From Zhongshania aquimaris (lineage in GTDB: Bacteria > Pseudomonadota > Gammaproteobacteria > Pseudomonadales > Spongiibacteraceae): DNA of 64,000 nucleotides. Position numbers and translations under genes: made by a program. The stretch lies in NCBI RefSeq assembly GCF_019312595.1, contig NZ_JAHWDQ010000001.1, forward strand, positions 1,350,788 through 1,414,787, written 5' to 3'. Numbering within the stretch: the stretch's first letter is position 1; each line of letters begins with the position of its first letter. The notes beneath the pieces were generated by a model, which was given only the letters and a program-made list of their open reading frames with translations, did no database searches and was not told the DNA's origin. Shown piece by piece: positions 24,657 through 33,728 of this stretch.

Positions 24657-27461
24657 TTACGCGCCTTTGATCGATAGCGAGAGATCAAGGGCGCTAATCG
24701 GTACGGGCCGGCACACATAATAACCTTGAACGCATTCGACACCAATTTCCCGCACGATATCAAAAGCCTCACGATGCTCAACACCCTCGACAATAACCTT
24801 TTTACCGAGGTTATGGCTCATTTCTACCATCGACCTTACTAGAATCTGATCGCTTTCCCGCTCGTGAATAAAGCGGATAAACGATTGATCAATTTTTATA
24901 TAGTCTACCGGTAATTCACGAACGTACTCAAACGATGTGAACCCAATACCAAAATCATCCAAGGCAACCTTAGCACCTACGTTTTTAAAGTTGTTTAGCA
25001 ATTTACGGGCAACACTAAGGTTCTCCAGCGCATCAGTTTCAACAACTTCAAAAATCAAACGCGCTGGATTCGCTCCAGTTCGACTAATCATATCGACTAG
25101 GCGGGCCTCAAAATCTGCCTGCTCCAAAGTAAACGCCGTTATATTAATACTAAGACCAACATGAATGCCTGAATCTTCCCATATTCGCTGCTGACGCATG
25201 GCTTTCTCCATAACCGAGAAATCCAGCTGCGGCATAAGGCCAGACTCAGCTGCAATACCAAGAAAATGCGCTGGCGAAATAAACTCACCCTCGCTATCGA
25301 GCATCCGCACCAAGCATTCACAGTGACTGATACTGTTCGACGCCAAATCGAGAATCGGCTGATAAAAAACCACCAGACGATTATCAGCCAACGCAGACTG
25401 CAACTGCTCCCTCATACGATATTTCATTTGCCGCTGCTGCTTGCTTGAGTCGCCCGACTCCGCCGCGTAATACAAACTGCCCTTTATCTTACTTTTTACT
25501 TTGGCCATGGTCGATGTTGAATTAGAAATTAACTCATCTATCCCGCTAAGGGACTCGTCGTAACAATCGACCACAATCGAGATACATATTTCTTCATGGA
25601 TGTCATTGTGAATAAAGATATACCGCGCCAGCGATTCCAGGCTTAAATCTTTAACACTCTGGCCAGTGCTTTTAGCATGTTGGATGATGGCACAAAACTC
25701 GCCAGAACCCGTTCTCGCCAGCAAGCAATGATCAGGTAATACTTGCATCAGATATGCCGCCAAACTATTGAGTAAACAATCACCCGCGTCAAAGCCAAAC
25801 CGATCGTTAAAAATAGCGAAATCATCGATATCAAACATGACCAACTCAATGTGATGGCTATCATGATATTTAGCGATAGCCTCACTTGCACTTTCTGTAA
25901 AGCTGCCGCGATTAAGCAAACCGGTGATACGATCATGTTGGCCAAGCCAATACAGACTCTGAGCGGTTTCTTTCCGCTCAGTAATATCAACCCCCATTGA
26001 CAAAATGCGTGATTCACCATTTATTTGTAGACAGGAATGAGTCCATAAAAAATACAGTTTGTGACCGCTATCAGTAAAAAAGGCCATCTCCCCCTGCATC
26101 TTCTTACTAGTTGAATCGAAAATATTTGCCAAAGCACTAGACAAGGATTTGCTTGAGTGTTCATTTTTTACCCAATTATTGATATTCGCTGCTACCGGCG
26201 AACTCGATGATAAACCCGCCAGCTCTCGACCGAGTTTATTGATGTTATAAATCACACCATCGCGATCATGGATAACCACTACCAGCGGCGACGAGTCGAG
26301 TATCAATTCGTTAAACAGTTTAGCTTCCGTTAGTGCTTCAATTTTTAACCTAAGCTCATCCCGGTGCTGACTAACACTAGCGCTCATGTCTTCTAGTGAG
26401 TCGACAACTTCATTAACGGTGTACTGCAAAACATCAATTTCATCACTGAATTTTTTCTTAGCATTTGCTTTATTTAACTTCTTAGCATCACTAAACCGCC
26501 CCTTCGGTAATAGTGGCAACACCTCAGCTAATCTCATTACGCGGTTTAGAGATGGCTTCAAAATCAAAGCAATTAGCAACACAACAAGGACTAAAGTGAT
26601 AACAGTAGAGAAAACGATGTCTTTTAGCGCTTGAATAATTAGCGCTCTAATATGACTTTGGTCTTGTAAAACTGCCGCGTAAGAAATGATATCGCCGTCG
26701 CTACTCAAGGGGAAAAACCGAGCGCTGTAAAGGCCGTTTAAGATCGAATCAAAAAATATATGATTGCCGTGAGAGCTATATTTACGTGACTTCAATATAC
26801 CAACTAATACTGAGCTTATTATTTCAGCATTGCTGGCAACAAATACTTTATCAACAGCGAGCACATCACTTTCTTTACCAACCGAAAACAGAGCAATATC
26901 CGCCCCTGTGATTTCATAAAAATCTTGAATCAATAATGTCGCAGAGCGGTTAATATTAATTATTAGCTCACGTCCATCGTCCGCAATAACAGGAATAAAT
27001 ACACTTTGAAAACACTGCAATAGGCAGCTTAGGTTTGCATGAGGACGCTGCTCACGCCGTAAAATGTCCACGGCGTCGCTAATTTGCTTCTCACTCAAGT
27101 ACTCATTTGAACCAGCTTGCTTGGAACTATTCAATATTGTTCCGGTGTTACTCAAGTAGTAGATCGATTCAATGCCAGATATCAAAGATGGTGCGAAAGC
27201 TTCACCATCATCAAGTTCATTTTCTGCGGGAACTCGCAGCTGATCTGCGAGCCGAAAGAGTTCATTGCTCGATCTTTGATGTATTGCGTGGAACGTCGCT
27301 TCCAGCTGCGATAAATCAAGCTCGACCTTCTCTCGCTGTGAATTAACGGTTTGAACAAAACTAAGGTATCCCCGCCCGCCCATCACCAGGGTTACAGCTA
27401 AAAAAAGCACAATACTTAACTTTCGCTGCAAGCCAAACGTAACTATCGGTGCAGTCGTCAC
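24657..27461 (-). CDS. Membrane-bound c-di-GMP phosphodiesterase with degenerate GGDEF and intact EAL
   Basis: 934 residues. TM1 is at about 11-30, a periplasmic sensor at about 31-275, and TM2 at about 280-301. A HAMP-like linker and coiled coil follow, then PAS (about 385-500), GGDEF (about 505-665) and EAL (about 690-930). The cyclase signature reads RTGSGEF (583-589): GGDEF has become GSGEF and the metal/catalytic Asp is Gly, so cyclase activity is not expected. The EAL domain keeps Glu715 (as ECL), Asn773, Glu805, Asp835-Asp836, Lys856 and Glu892, so phosphodiesterase activity is likely. Start codon GTG. Last gene of an operon with a porin and a phosphate-binding-like protein. Confidence 0.9.
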   Translation of the reverse strand: MTTAPIVTFGLQRKLSIVLFLAVTLVMGGRGYLSFVQTVNSQREKVELDLSQLEATFHAIHQRSSNELFRLADQLRVPAENELDDGEAFAPSLISGIESIYYLSNTGTILNSSKQAGSNEYLSEKQISDAVDILRREQRPHANLSCLLQCFQSVFIPVIADDGRELIININRSATLLIQDFYEITGADIALFSVGKESDVLAVDKVFVASNAEIISSVLVGILKSRKYSSHGNHIFFDSILNGLYSARFFPLSSDGDIISYAAVLQDQSHIRALIIQALKDIVFSTVITLVLVVLLIALILKPSLNRVMRLAEVLPLLPKGRFSDAKKLNKANAKKKFSDEIDVLQYTVNEVVDSLEDMSASVSQHRDELRLKIEALTEAKLFNELILDSSPLVVVIHDRDGVIYNINKLGRELAGLSSSSPVAANINNWVKNEHSSKSLSSALANIFDSTSKKMQGEMAFFTDSGHKLYFLWTHSCLQINGESRILSMGVDITERKETAQSLYWLGQHDRITGLLNRGSFTESASEAIAKYHDSHHIELVMFDIDDFAIFNDRFGFDAGDCLLNSLAAYLMQVLPDHCLLARTGSGEFCAIIQHAKSTGQSVKDLSLESLARYIFIHNDIHEEICISIVVDCYDESLSGIDELISNSTSTMAKVKSKIKGSLYYAAESGDSSKQQRQMKYRMREQLQSALADNRLVVFYQPILDLASNSISHCECLVRMLDSEGEFISPAHFLGIAAESGLMPQLDFSVMEKAMRQQRIWEDSGIHVGLSINITAFTLEQADFEARLVDMISRTGANPARLIFEVVETDALENLSVARKLLNNFKNVGAKVALDDFGIGFTSFEYVRELPVDYIKIDQSFIRFIHERESDQILVRSMVEMSHNLGKKVIVEGVEHREAFDIVREIGVECVQGYYVCRPVPISALDLSLSIKGA

Positions 27462-27493
27462 CGAAGCACTGTCATTAATCGGCTCAGAGTTTT

Positions 27494-28654
27494 TCAGAAT
27501 CGATACCCTATCATCACAGAAAAGATTTCAGTTCTTTCACTAATCGGCATATTGTCGACATTATCAACACCGGGAATACCAGACTGCCCTCTAATTCCGT
27601 AGACATCAATATCGACTATCCAACTTGGTGATGGTGTCCAGCGCGCACCAAACACAAGATGGTGACCATCTGTTTCGCTGCGATTATCTCGATCCAGCAC
27701 GATGTACTCATAACGGCTAGTCAAGGTAAATTCCGGGCGAATACGATATTGCGCCTGCAGATACGCCGATTCAATTTCGTTGACCTCATTCCCTAGCGAC
27801 GTCCTGAACTCAGTGCTTAATAAACTGTACTCTGCGGTGAAGGTCCAGGTTGCAAGGTTTTTTTGCGCAGAGAAAACATAACCACTGGCGTCGAGGGTAA
27901 GGTCCGAGAAAAAACTGGAATTTGAATGTAAATCCAGATGAACATTCAACATAGAGAACGCAAATTTACTGTCTCCGCCATTCCTGGAATGGAGAAGCTG
28001 CATAAATATAGGGGTCTTAAACTCAGCTTTGTGAACGAGCGATGCGCTGGCGCCAAATAAATTTCTCAGGATATCTGCCGAGAGACTCTTGTCCCGTCCA
28101 AGTGTGAAGTTAAAATTTGTCGAATTTTCATCCGAATCCCAATAACTGTAGAGCTGAATGCCATCGCTAGCAAAAAACAATTCGCGAAAGCCATTTCCCT
28201 CAAAATAAACTGCCTGCGGCATTAAAATGGTGGGACGAGTAAAAAGAACGTCGCGGGTATCATTGTACAAACCAAAGGCATTGCGAACGCGACCAAGCCG
28301 AAACCCTAGGCCTGACGCATCACTTTCAAAGGTTTTTATATCGGCGAATAAAAAATCTACCTTAACGTCACCATTATCGGTATTCCCAGCGTCGCGACTG
28401 ATGATTTGACCTGCAAAATTCAGCGTGGGACTTGCCCTCCACGTGCTATTAATACCAGCCTCTCTGTAGTCAGTACTTCCCCTCAGGCTATTACCATAAA
28501 AGTTATTGCCATCACTGAGCAAATACCCCTGAGACAGGAAGCCGTGAAACTGCAAATCAGTATTTTCGTCAGCGCAACTCAGGCTCGAACCGATTAAGGC
28601 AGCGAGGAAAACCACTGCGGGTCGACAATATTTTCTATATGAATATCGCATCAT
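27494..28654 (-). CDS. Porin-like outer-membrane beta-barrel protein
   Basis: 386 residues with a signal peptide (cleavage near SLSCADE). The mature part alternates hydrophobic and polar residues and is rich in aromatic and Gly residues, starting LQFHGFLSQGYLLSDGNNFYG. It ends EIFSVMIGYRF with a C-terminal Phe, the outer-membrane barrel signature. No specific porin family recognised. The ATG overlaps the stop of the upstream phosphate-binding-like gene (ATGA), and the EAL gene follows after 32 bp, so the three are translationally linked. Confidence 0.82.
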   Translation of the reverse strand: MMRYSYRKYCRPAVVFLAALIGSSLSCADENTDLQFHGFLSQGYLLSDGNNFYGNSLRGSTDYREAGINSTWRASPTLNFAGQIISRDAGNTDNGDVKVDFLFADIKTFESDASGLGFRLGRVRNAFGLYNDTRDVLFTRPTILMPQAVYFEGNGFRELFFASDGIQLYSYWDSDENSTNFNFTLGRDKSLSADILRNLFGASASLVHKAEFKTPIFMQLLHSRNGGDSKFAFSMLNVHLDLHSNSSFFSDLTLDASGYVFSAQKNLATWTFTAEYSLLSTEFRTSLGNEVNEIESAYLQAQYRIRPEFTLTSRYEYIVLDRDNRSETDGHHLVFGARWTPSPSWIVDIDVYGIRGQSGIPGVDNVDNMPISERTEIFSVMIGYRF

Positions 28655-29214
28655 TTTGTACTCGCTTCAGATTCTAGCTCTGAACTTTTCGGCGGGATTT
28701 TTTCAATAGATGGCATGCCTTTTTGAGTATCCACTGCGGCATAACCTATTGCCCCTGAGGTCGCATTAACCAGAGCAATGAGTTCTTCTTCACTTCCTAC
28801 CGTCGTTGGCGGAATTCCGGTTCCACTAAACAGCAAGCGATCCCATTGTTCGCGGAGTACATAGGGATAGACTTTCAATACAGATTTACAAAACCGCTGA
28901 TGAAGCCCGTGATTATCTGGAAGAACATATACCTTGATCGGTGCCTTGTTTTCCCAGCGCCGCTTACGTACGGCAAATATTGCCCGCAAATCTGCCAGTT
29001 TCAGTTCACCCGACCCGACATCCGCGTTCCTGATCACCATCACCCCGGCTTCATTAGCCTCACTGCTGACGACATCGGCATGGCTATAACTGCTAAATAC
29101 CGTCGTAAGAATGAACAGCGCGGACAAATGCCATTGCCTCTTGGGGTGTTTTTTAGTCCTTTTTAAGGTGCGTGGATTGCTCAAAACATAGTCCCGCGGT
29201 GTCGACGACTCCAT
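28651..29214 (-). CDS. Periplasmic phosphate-binding-protein-like (PstS-like) small protein
   Basis: About 187 residues. A basic N-region and hydrophobic segment (WHLSALFILTTVFSSYSHA) act as signal peptide. A single PBP-like domain follows with the markers LADLRAIFAVRKRRW, IKVYVLPDNHGLHQRF and the ending TSGAIGYAAVD. Such half-length PstS-like proteins are known in gammaproteobacteria but their ligand is not established. The frame opens at a TTG (29247); the ATG at 29214 is preferred. First gene of the operon with the porin and the EAL phosphodiesterase, so it may feed ligand information to that sensor. Confidence 0.82.
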   Translation of the reverse strand: MESSTPRDYVLSNPRTLKRTKKHPKRQWHLSALFILTTVFSSYSHADVVSSEANEAGVMVIRNADVGSGELKLADLRAIFAVRKRRWENKAPIKVYVLPDNHGLHQRFCKSVLKVYPYVLREQWDRLLFSGTGIPPTTVGSEEELIALVNATSGAIGYAAVDTQKGMPSIEKIPPKSSELESEASTK

Positions 29215-29247
29215 ATCCCATACCCGTGCTATATTTCGCAAACACAA

Positions 29248-29800
29248 GGGGCACTTTCCTTATATAACGTCATCTGTGCAAAATACTTGAATGAATATCT
29301 TATTCGGTATTTACGCCGTCCTATCATGGAGGCAGGCCGAACTGTACTTAAATAGCGCGCTAGAGTTACGTGCCCTGAAACAGCCAAAACATGAAAGAGC
29401 GACGAGTTCTTTTACCCCAAAAGACATTAAACTCAACGAGCTTGGGCCCGCATCAAACCACCCACCAATCGCTTAGATCAGGCCCTTGGCACTAACTGGC
29501 ACCATCCCAGCCTTAATCATCCCTTTCGTCGCTAGAGCCTCTCCTCTGGCCTTGCTAAGCTCACATTAATCTTTAAGCACAAATATCATAGTAGCTTATG
29601 CACGGCGTATTGCTAGCTGCTCCCGCAACTATTCACTAGCCCAGCGAGTCATCCAAGGCTAAACATGACAATAAGCAAAGGTTCCATCAATCAGCTTCGC
29701 ATCAAAGACCTCTTTGCCGATATCCCGATTACTACTTACATGCCTCGCGTGTTAATTTACACTCCGATCTACCCCAAACACGGTTTGCGCATAAGACTTT
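29248..29800. other. Intergenic region between divergent genes
   Basis: About 550 bp that should hold the promoters of the phosphate-binding-like operon (minus) and the flavoprotein gene (plus). Two short frames (29291-29476, and the first ~45 codons from 29665) lack ribosome binding sites and family resemblance. No clear promoter was identified. Confidence 0.35.
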
Positions 29801-30955
29801 ATGACAGCACCTCCCCCAAACAACAATGCTCAAGAACTCGTTCTCATCGGCGGTGGTCACGCACACGTACAAGTACTGAAGTTGTGGGGCCGCAATCCAA
29901 TCAAGGGCGTTAGCCTCACACTCATCTCACCACAACAACATACGCCCTACTCCGGCATGCTACCTGGACTTATTGCCGGTCATTATCAAATGAATGAAAC
30001 GCATATAGATTTAGCGGAGCTATGCCACTTCGCAGGCGCGAAATTGATTCAAGGCAGCGTCAGCCAAATCGATCTGCACAATAAGGAATTACAGATTAGT
30101 AATGGCGCAACTGTAAAAGCATTTGATTGGCTGTCAATTAATAGCGGCATTACGCCCGATTTACATATCCCTGGCACAACGGAGTTCGCCACAGCTGTAA
30201 AGCCAATCAGCGAGCTCTATCCGCGCTGGCAACACATACTGCAAGAGCTAGACAATGCAAATACCAAACAGTCCATCGCTATCGTTGGCGGGGGTGCAGC
30301 GGGGGTCGAGCTGGTCCTAGCCATGCGTCATGCTATTTCTGAGCGCCAGTCGATCTCCGCTCCAGTGACACTTCATCTGGTGTTTCGTGGCAACCACGCC
30401 CTAAAGGGCTTTCCCCGCCGAATTCGCAAGCGCTGCGAGACTGCCTTGGAAAAGGCGAATATCCATCGTCACAGAAACTGCCATGTTTCAAAACTCAGCA
30501 AAGGCGAAATTCACTGCACAGGGACAAAGCCGATTCCAGCTGACTTCATCGTTTTATGCACCCACGCAGCCGCACCTAGCTGGCCGAAAACTTCAGGTTT
30601 AGCAACGGACATCAACGGTTTCATATCACTTGACGATACCCTGCAATCGCGCAGTCACCCCTACGTGTTTGCGGCGGGAGATATCGCGCAGCAAACACGT
30701 CACCCGCGCCCGCACGCGGGGGTGTTCGCAGTTCGACAAGGCCCCGCGCTGTTCAACAACTTACAACGGGCACTGCAAGGCTTGCCGCTGCAGCCCCATC
30801 ACCCACAGCGGAATTTTTTGAGTATTCTTGCCCTAGGCGGAAAGTCAGCTATTGCTTATCGACGGTTTTGGCCCGTTATTCAGGGCAAATGGGTATGGCG
30901 GTGGAAGGATTCCATCGACAGACGATTTATGGCTCGGTTTTCTCAACAAAAATAA
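29801..30955 (+). CDS. FAD-dependent pyridine-nucleotide oxidoreductase of the SelD-N-terminal type
   Basis: 384 residues with two dinucleotide-binding motifs: LVLIGGGHAHVQVLK near the N-terminus (FAD) and IAIVGGGAAGVELV near residue 160 (NAD(P)H). A late FAD contact is VFAAGDIA. The GGGHAHV start and the PYSGMLPGLIAGHY segment are typical of the NDH-2-like flavoprotein that in some bacteria is fused to selenophosphate synthetase SelD. Here it is stand-alone and no selenium gene is nearby. The substrate is unknown. The next gene downstream is convergent. Confidence 0.85.
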   Translation: MTAPPPNNNAQELVLIGGGHAHVQVLKLWGRNPIKGVSLTLISPQQHTPYSGMLPGLIAGHYQMNETHIDLAELCHFAGAKLIQGSVSQIDLHNKELQISNGATVKAFDWLSINSGITPDLHIPGTTEFATAVKPISELYPRWQHILQELDNANTKQSIAIVGGGAAGVELVLAMRHAISERQSISAPVTLHLVFRGNHALKGFPRRIRKRCETALEKANIHRHRNCHVSKLSKGEIHCTGTKPIPADFIVLCTHAAAPSWPKTSGLATDINGFISLDDTLQSRSHPYVFAAGDIAQQTRHPRPHAGVFAVRQGPALFNNLQRALQGLPLQPHHPQRNFLSILALGGKSAIAYRRFWPVIQGKWVWRWKDSIDRRFMARFSQQK

Positions 30956-31034
30956 TATAAAGACAGCACTGATAGCGGAGTCGCGACCTAGCGCCCGTTA
31001 AGAAAAATATCGTTCTGTCTTTGCCATTTTATAA

Positions 31035-31574
31035 TCAGAAAATAATCAAGCTAGCAAATACAAACAATCCCAAACCACTGATCAACAAGGTTTTGCGCTT
31101 ATACATTGGTGACATCCATCCCAAATATAGGCCGCTGAGCATGATCAACACTAAACCTAGGGCAAATATTTTTTCAAATAAAACATATATTTTAGAACCA
31201 TGACCTTTGTGGAGTTCCATCATCGCTGCCTGCAAATCAGGATTAGCGACCTCAACATCAACACCCGACTCAGTCTGCCTCAGGGTATAGTTTTGTCGGC
31301 TAGATGGGCGAGTATAAAAATTATCGCCGCGCACCCGGACCTCTTCTACCCGAGTGCGAATATTGAGCGCTGCTAGGACTGCAACAACATCACTGCTTAA
31401 CGTGTGACTACTAGCATCTAGTCTGGCACCGGCAACATGACCGACTTCAGTTCGGATCACTTCACCTTCGTAATCTAACAGATACAAACCACCGGACACG
31501 GCCATGATAATGACGACGGGAGAAAAGAAAGCAGCAAGATAGAGGTGGATAGAAACAAATAGTTTGCGCGACAT
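31035..31574 (-). CDS. PepSY-associated membrane protein
   Basis: 179 residues. TM segment at about 10-34 (LAAFFSPVVIIMAVSGGLYLL), a periplasmic PepSY-like region (about 35-130), and two C-terminal TM segments (FEKIFALGLVLIMLSGLYLGW and LLISGLGLFVFASLI). This is the minimal PepSY_TM architecture, shorter than the usual iron-reductase-like members. Role unknown; such proteins are often linked to iron or redox functions. It lies between the flavoprotein and RegBA genes, on the opposite strand to both. Confidence 0.75.
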   Translation of the reverse strand: MSRKLFVSIHLYLAAFFSPVVIIMAVSGGLYLLDYEGEVIRTEVGHVAGARLDASSHTLSSDVVAVLAALNIRTRVEEVRVRGDNFYTRPSSRQNYTLRQTESGVDVEVANPDLQAAMMELHKGHGSKIYVLFEKIFALGLVLIMLSGLYLGWMSPMYKRKTLLISGLGLFVFASLIIF

Positions 31575-31741
31575 CGGGCAGTGCTCATAGCGGTAAAAAC
31601 AGCCGAGAATTATCCTTGTTTATACCGATAATTACAGCCGCAATGTGCTTTTAATTTCATTTATTAGAAGCGCAAGCTAATCAAATCCACACTTTCAGGA
31701 TGCTGGCATAAAACGTCACCGAAGCCCAGCGTAGAAAAAGA

Positions 31742-31758
31742 TGCGACAATGTGTCGCA
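31742..31758. promoter_or_regulatory. Inverted repeat resembling a RegA/RoxR box
   Basis: TGCGACA (31742-31748), 3 bp, TGTCGCA (31752-31758): perfect 7-bp arms. It matches the loose RegA/PrrA consensus YGCGRCR ... GWCGCR apart from the short spacing. It lies about 70 bp before the sensor-kinase start, suggesting autoregulation. Confidence 0.5.
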
Positions 31759-31827
31759 CTCAAAGCTCGTCGCTATTAGCAAGACCCGAGTATACTTATT
31801 ATCATTTAACTAGCATTGAATAGATTC

Positions 31828-33111
31828 ATGGTCGCCATAGCAAAACAAAACGGGAGCTTAAACCCAAACACAGCTAACTTACGTGGCCTTTGCATCATTC
31901 GCAGCCTGGTCATCGCCGGTCAGTTTGCGGCGGTATTTTACGCAGAGGCGCAGCTCGGCTGGCTGCTTCCCTATGTCACGCTTAAATTGCTGCTTGCTGC
32001 AATTTCGGTATTTGCGGCCTTCAGCTGGTGGCGCAGTTTTCGCAGCTGGCCGGTGACGGATATCGAGTTATTTGTCCACTTATGCGTAGATACTATTGGC
32101 TTTAGTGCCGTGCTTTATTTCTCTGGTGGCGCCAACAACCCTTTTATTTCCTATTTACTAGTGCCACTGTGCATTTCTGCCGCAACCCTGCCATGGGCCT
32201 ATGCATGGACACTAAGCATACTCGCCTGTGCGGCCTATAGTTTACTGCTATTTTTCTATATCCCTTTAGAAGCGGTATCACCACTCAACCACCAGCACGG
32301 TGCATCGCCCAACACTCACATACTTGGCATGTGGGCAAGCTTCCTGGTTAGTGCGCTACTGATTAGCTACTTTGTTTTCAAAATGGCTCACCGCTTGCGC
32401 CAGCGCGAAAACGAGTTGGCACGCAGCCGCGAACATCGTCTGCAAGATGAACAAATGCTCGCGGTTGCCACTCTCGCCGCCGGGACCGCCCATGAACTCG
32501 GCACGCCGCTATCAACGATGAAAGTGATACTGGAAGATTTAGCAGAGCAGAAAAGCGCTGAAGACGCAGACGACATTCTCTTATTAGAACAGCAGCTCGA
32601 TCACTGCAAAGACATTTTAAACAAGTTAGTTAGCACCGCCCGCGATCTAAGTGAGGGCGAAGTTATTTCTATTACCGCAGGCGATTATTTAACTGAAATA
32701 ACTGAACGCTGGCAGATATTGCGCCCCGCGTGCGAACTGAAAACGTCAATCAGCGGTGACACTACATCGCTGCTGATACAACTCGATGGCACAGTTAGCC
32801 AAGCAATTTTGAATTTATTAAATAATGCTGCCGATGTTAGTCCCAGCGATATTTATTTGGAATTAAGACATACCAGTAGCAAGCTCATATTCTCTATCGA
32901 AGATCGCGGTCCTGGGCTCAGCCCTGAACAGGCAGCTATGTTCACCAAGGCATTTGTTAGCACGAAAGGGAAAGGTCGCGGCTTGGGTTTATTCCTCAGC
33001 CATGCCACCGCCAATCGCTATGGCGGCACATTAAGTTGGCAGCAGCGGGAAGGCGGTGGCAGCCAAGTGGAGTTAAAATTACCGCTGGATAAAATACAGA
33101 GGCCAGCATGA
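31828..33111 (+). CDS. Redox sensor histidine kinase of the RegB/PrrB/RoxS family
   Basis: About 427 residues: six TM helices (about 20-190), the family's quinone-interaction heptapeptide GGANNPF (100-106), and the RegB-type H-box AAGTAHELGTPLST with His222. Cys260 (LDHCKDIL) sits at the position of the redox-active Cys of RegB, and an ATPase domain follows with NLLNNAADVSP and GRGLGLFLSHA. RegB proteins sense the aerobic respiratory chain state and phosphorylate RegA. The frame opens at a TTG (31816); the ATG at 31828 is preferred. It overlaps the response-regulator gene by 4 bp. Confidence 0.93.
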   Translation: MVAIAKQNGSLNPNTANLRGLCIIRSLVIAGQFAAVFYAEAQLGWLLPYVTLKLLLAAISVFAAFSWWRSFRSWPVTDIELFVHLCVDTIGFSAVLYFSGGANNPFISYLLVPLCISAATLPWAYAWTLSILACAAYSLLLFFYIPLEAVSPLNHQHGASPNTHILGMWASFLVSALLISYFVFKMAHRLRQRENELARSREHRLQDEQMLAVATLAAGTAHELGTPLSTMKVILEDLAEQKSAEDADDILLLEQQLDHCKDILNKLVSTARDLSEGEVISITAGDYLTEITERWQILRPACELKTSISGDTTSLLIQLDGTVSQAILNLLNNAADVSPSDIYLELRHTSSKLIFSIEDRGPGLSPEQAAMFTKAFVSTKGKGRGLGLFLSHATANRYGGTLSWQQREGGGSQVELKLPLDKIQRPA

Positions 33112-33650
33112 ATCACAGCTTAGAAAAATTTTTGCTTGTTGATGACGATATCACCTTTAGTACAACACTAAGTCGTTCACTAAAACGTCGAGGCTACGCC
33201 GTAGAAGTGGCTCACAGTGTCGAGGAGGCATTACAGCGATGTGAAGACTTTACTCCAGACAAAGCCGTTATCGATTTAAAGTTAGAAACCCGTTCAGGGC
33301 TAAACCTTATTCCCCTGCTGCGCAAACGCTTTCCCCATTTGCGAATGATCGTCCTGACCGGCTACTCCAGCATAGCCACCACCGTCGACGCCATCAAAAT
33401 GGGGGCCGACAACTATTTGCAAAAACCTGCCGGTACCAGAGAAATCCTCGCCGCCTTTGACGACCACCCGACCCAAGATGAAACGCCCACAGAGACGCTC
33501 AGCCCGCCTTCTTTAGATAGAATCGAGTGGGAACATATTCAACGTGTGCTGGCAGAAAACGACGGTAATATCTCGGAAACCGCACGCCAACTCGGCATGC
33601 ATCGACGAACCTTACAGCGCAAATTGCAAAAGCGGCCCGCAAAGAACTAA
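33108..33650 (+). CDS. Response regulator of the RegA/PrrA/RoxR family
   Basis: 180 residues. Receiver domain with acidic triad LLVDDD and phospho-acceptor Asp56 (KAVIDLKLE), switch Thr in VLTGYSS and Lys in LQKPA. A Pro/Thr-rich linker and a FIS-type helix-turn-helix (GNISETARQLGMHRRTLQRKL) complete it. This short RegA form lacks an AAA+ domain. It partners the upstream RegB kinase (ATGA overlap) and probably controls respiratory or redox genes. A strong terminator follows. Confidence 0.94.
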   Translation: MNHSLEKFLLVDDDITFSTTLSRSLKRRGYAVEVAHSVEEALQRCEDFTPDKAVIDLKLETRSGLNLIPLLRKRFPHLRMIVLTGYSSIATTVDAIKMGADNYLQKPAGTREILAAFDDHPTQDETPTETLSPPSLDRIEWEHIQRVLAENDGNISETARQLGMHRRTLQRKLQKRPAKN

Positions 33651-33680
33651 TAATTTTGCGCCAAGCCGAACAAGGCAAAA

Positions 33681-33710
33681 AAAAACCGCCTTGCTAGCAA
33701 GGCGGTTTTT
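33681..33710. terminator. Bidirectional rho-independent terminator
   Basis: A 30-bp perfect palindrome: AAAAACCGCCTTGC and its complement around TA. A T-run on each strand lets it terminate both the regBA operon (plus) and nothing from the convergent lipoprotein gene before its stop at 33729 (minus). Confidence 0.9.
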
Positions 33711-33728
33711 GGAGAAAGCTACGTAGCT

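Noticed and set aside
24657..27461. Active diguanylate cyclase
   Set aside because: The signature is GSGEF, with the catalytic Asp replaced by Gly, so only the EAL activity is predicted.
29291..29476. 61-codon frame between the phosphate-binding-like and flavoprotein genes
   Set aside because: No ribosome binding site, no family resemblance and ordinary length for chance.
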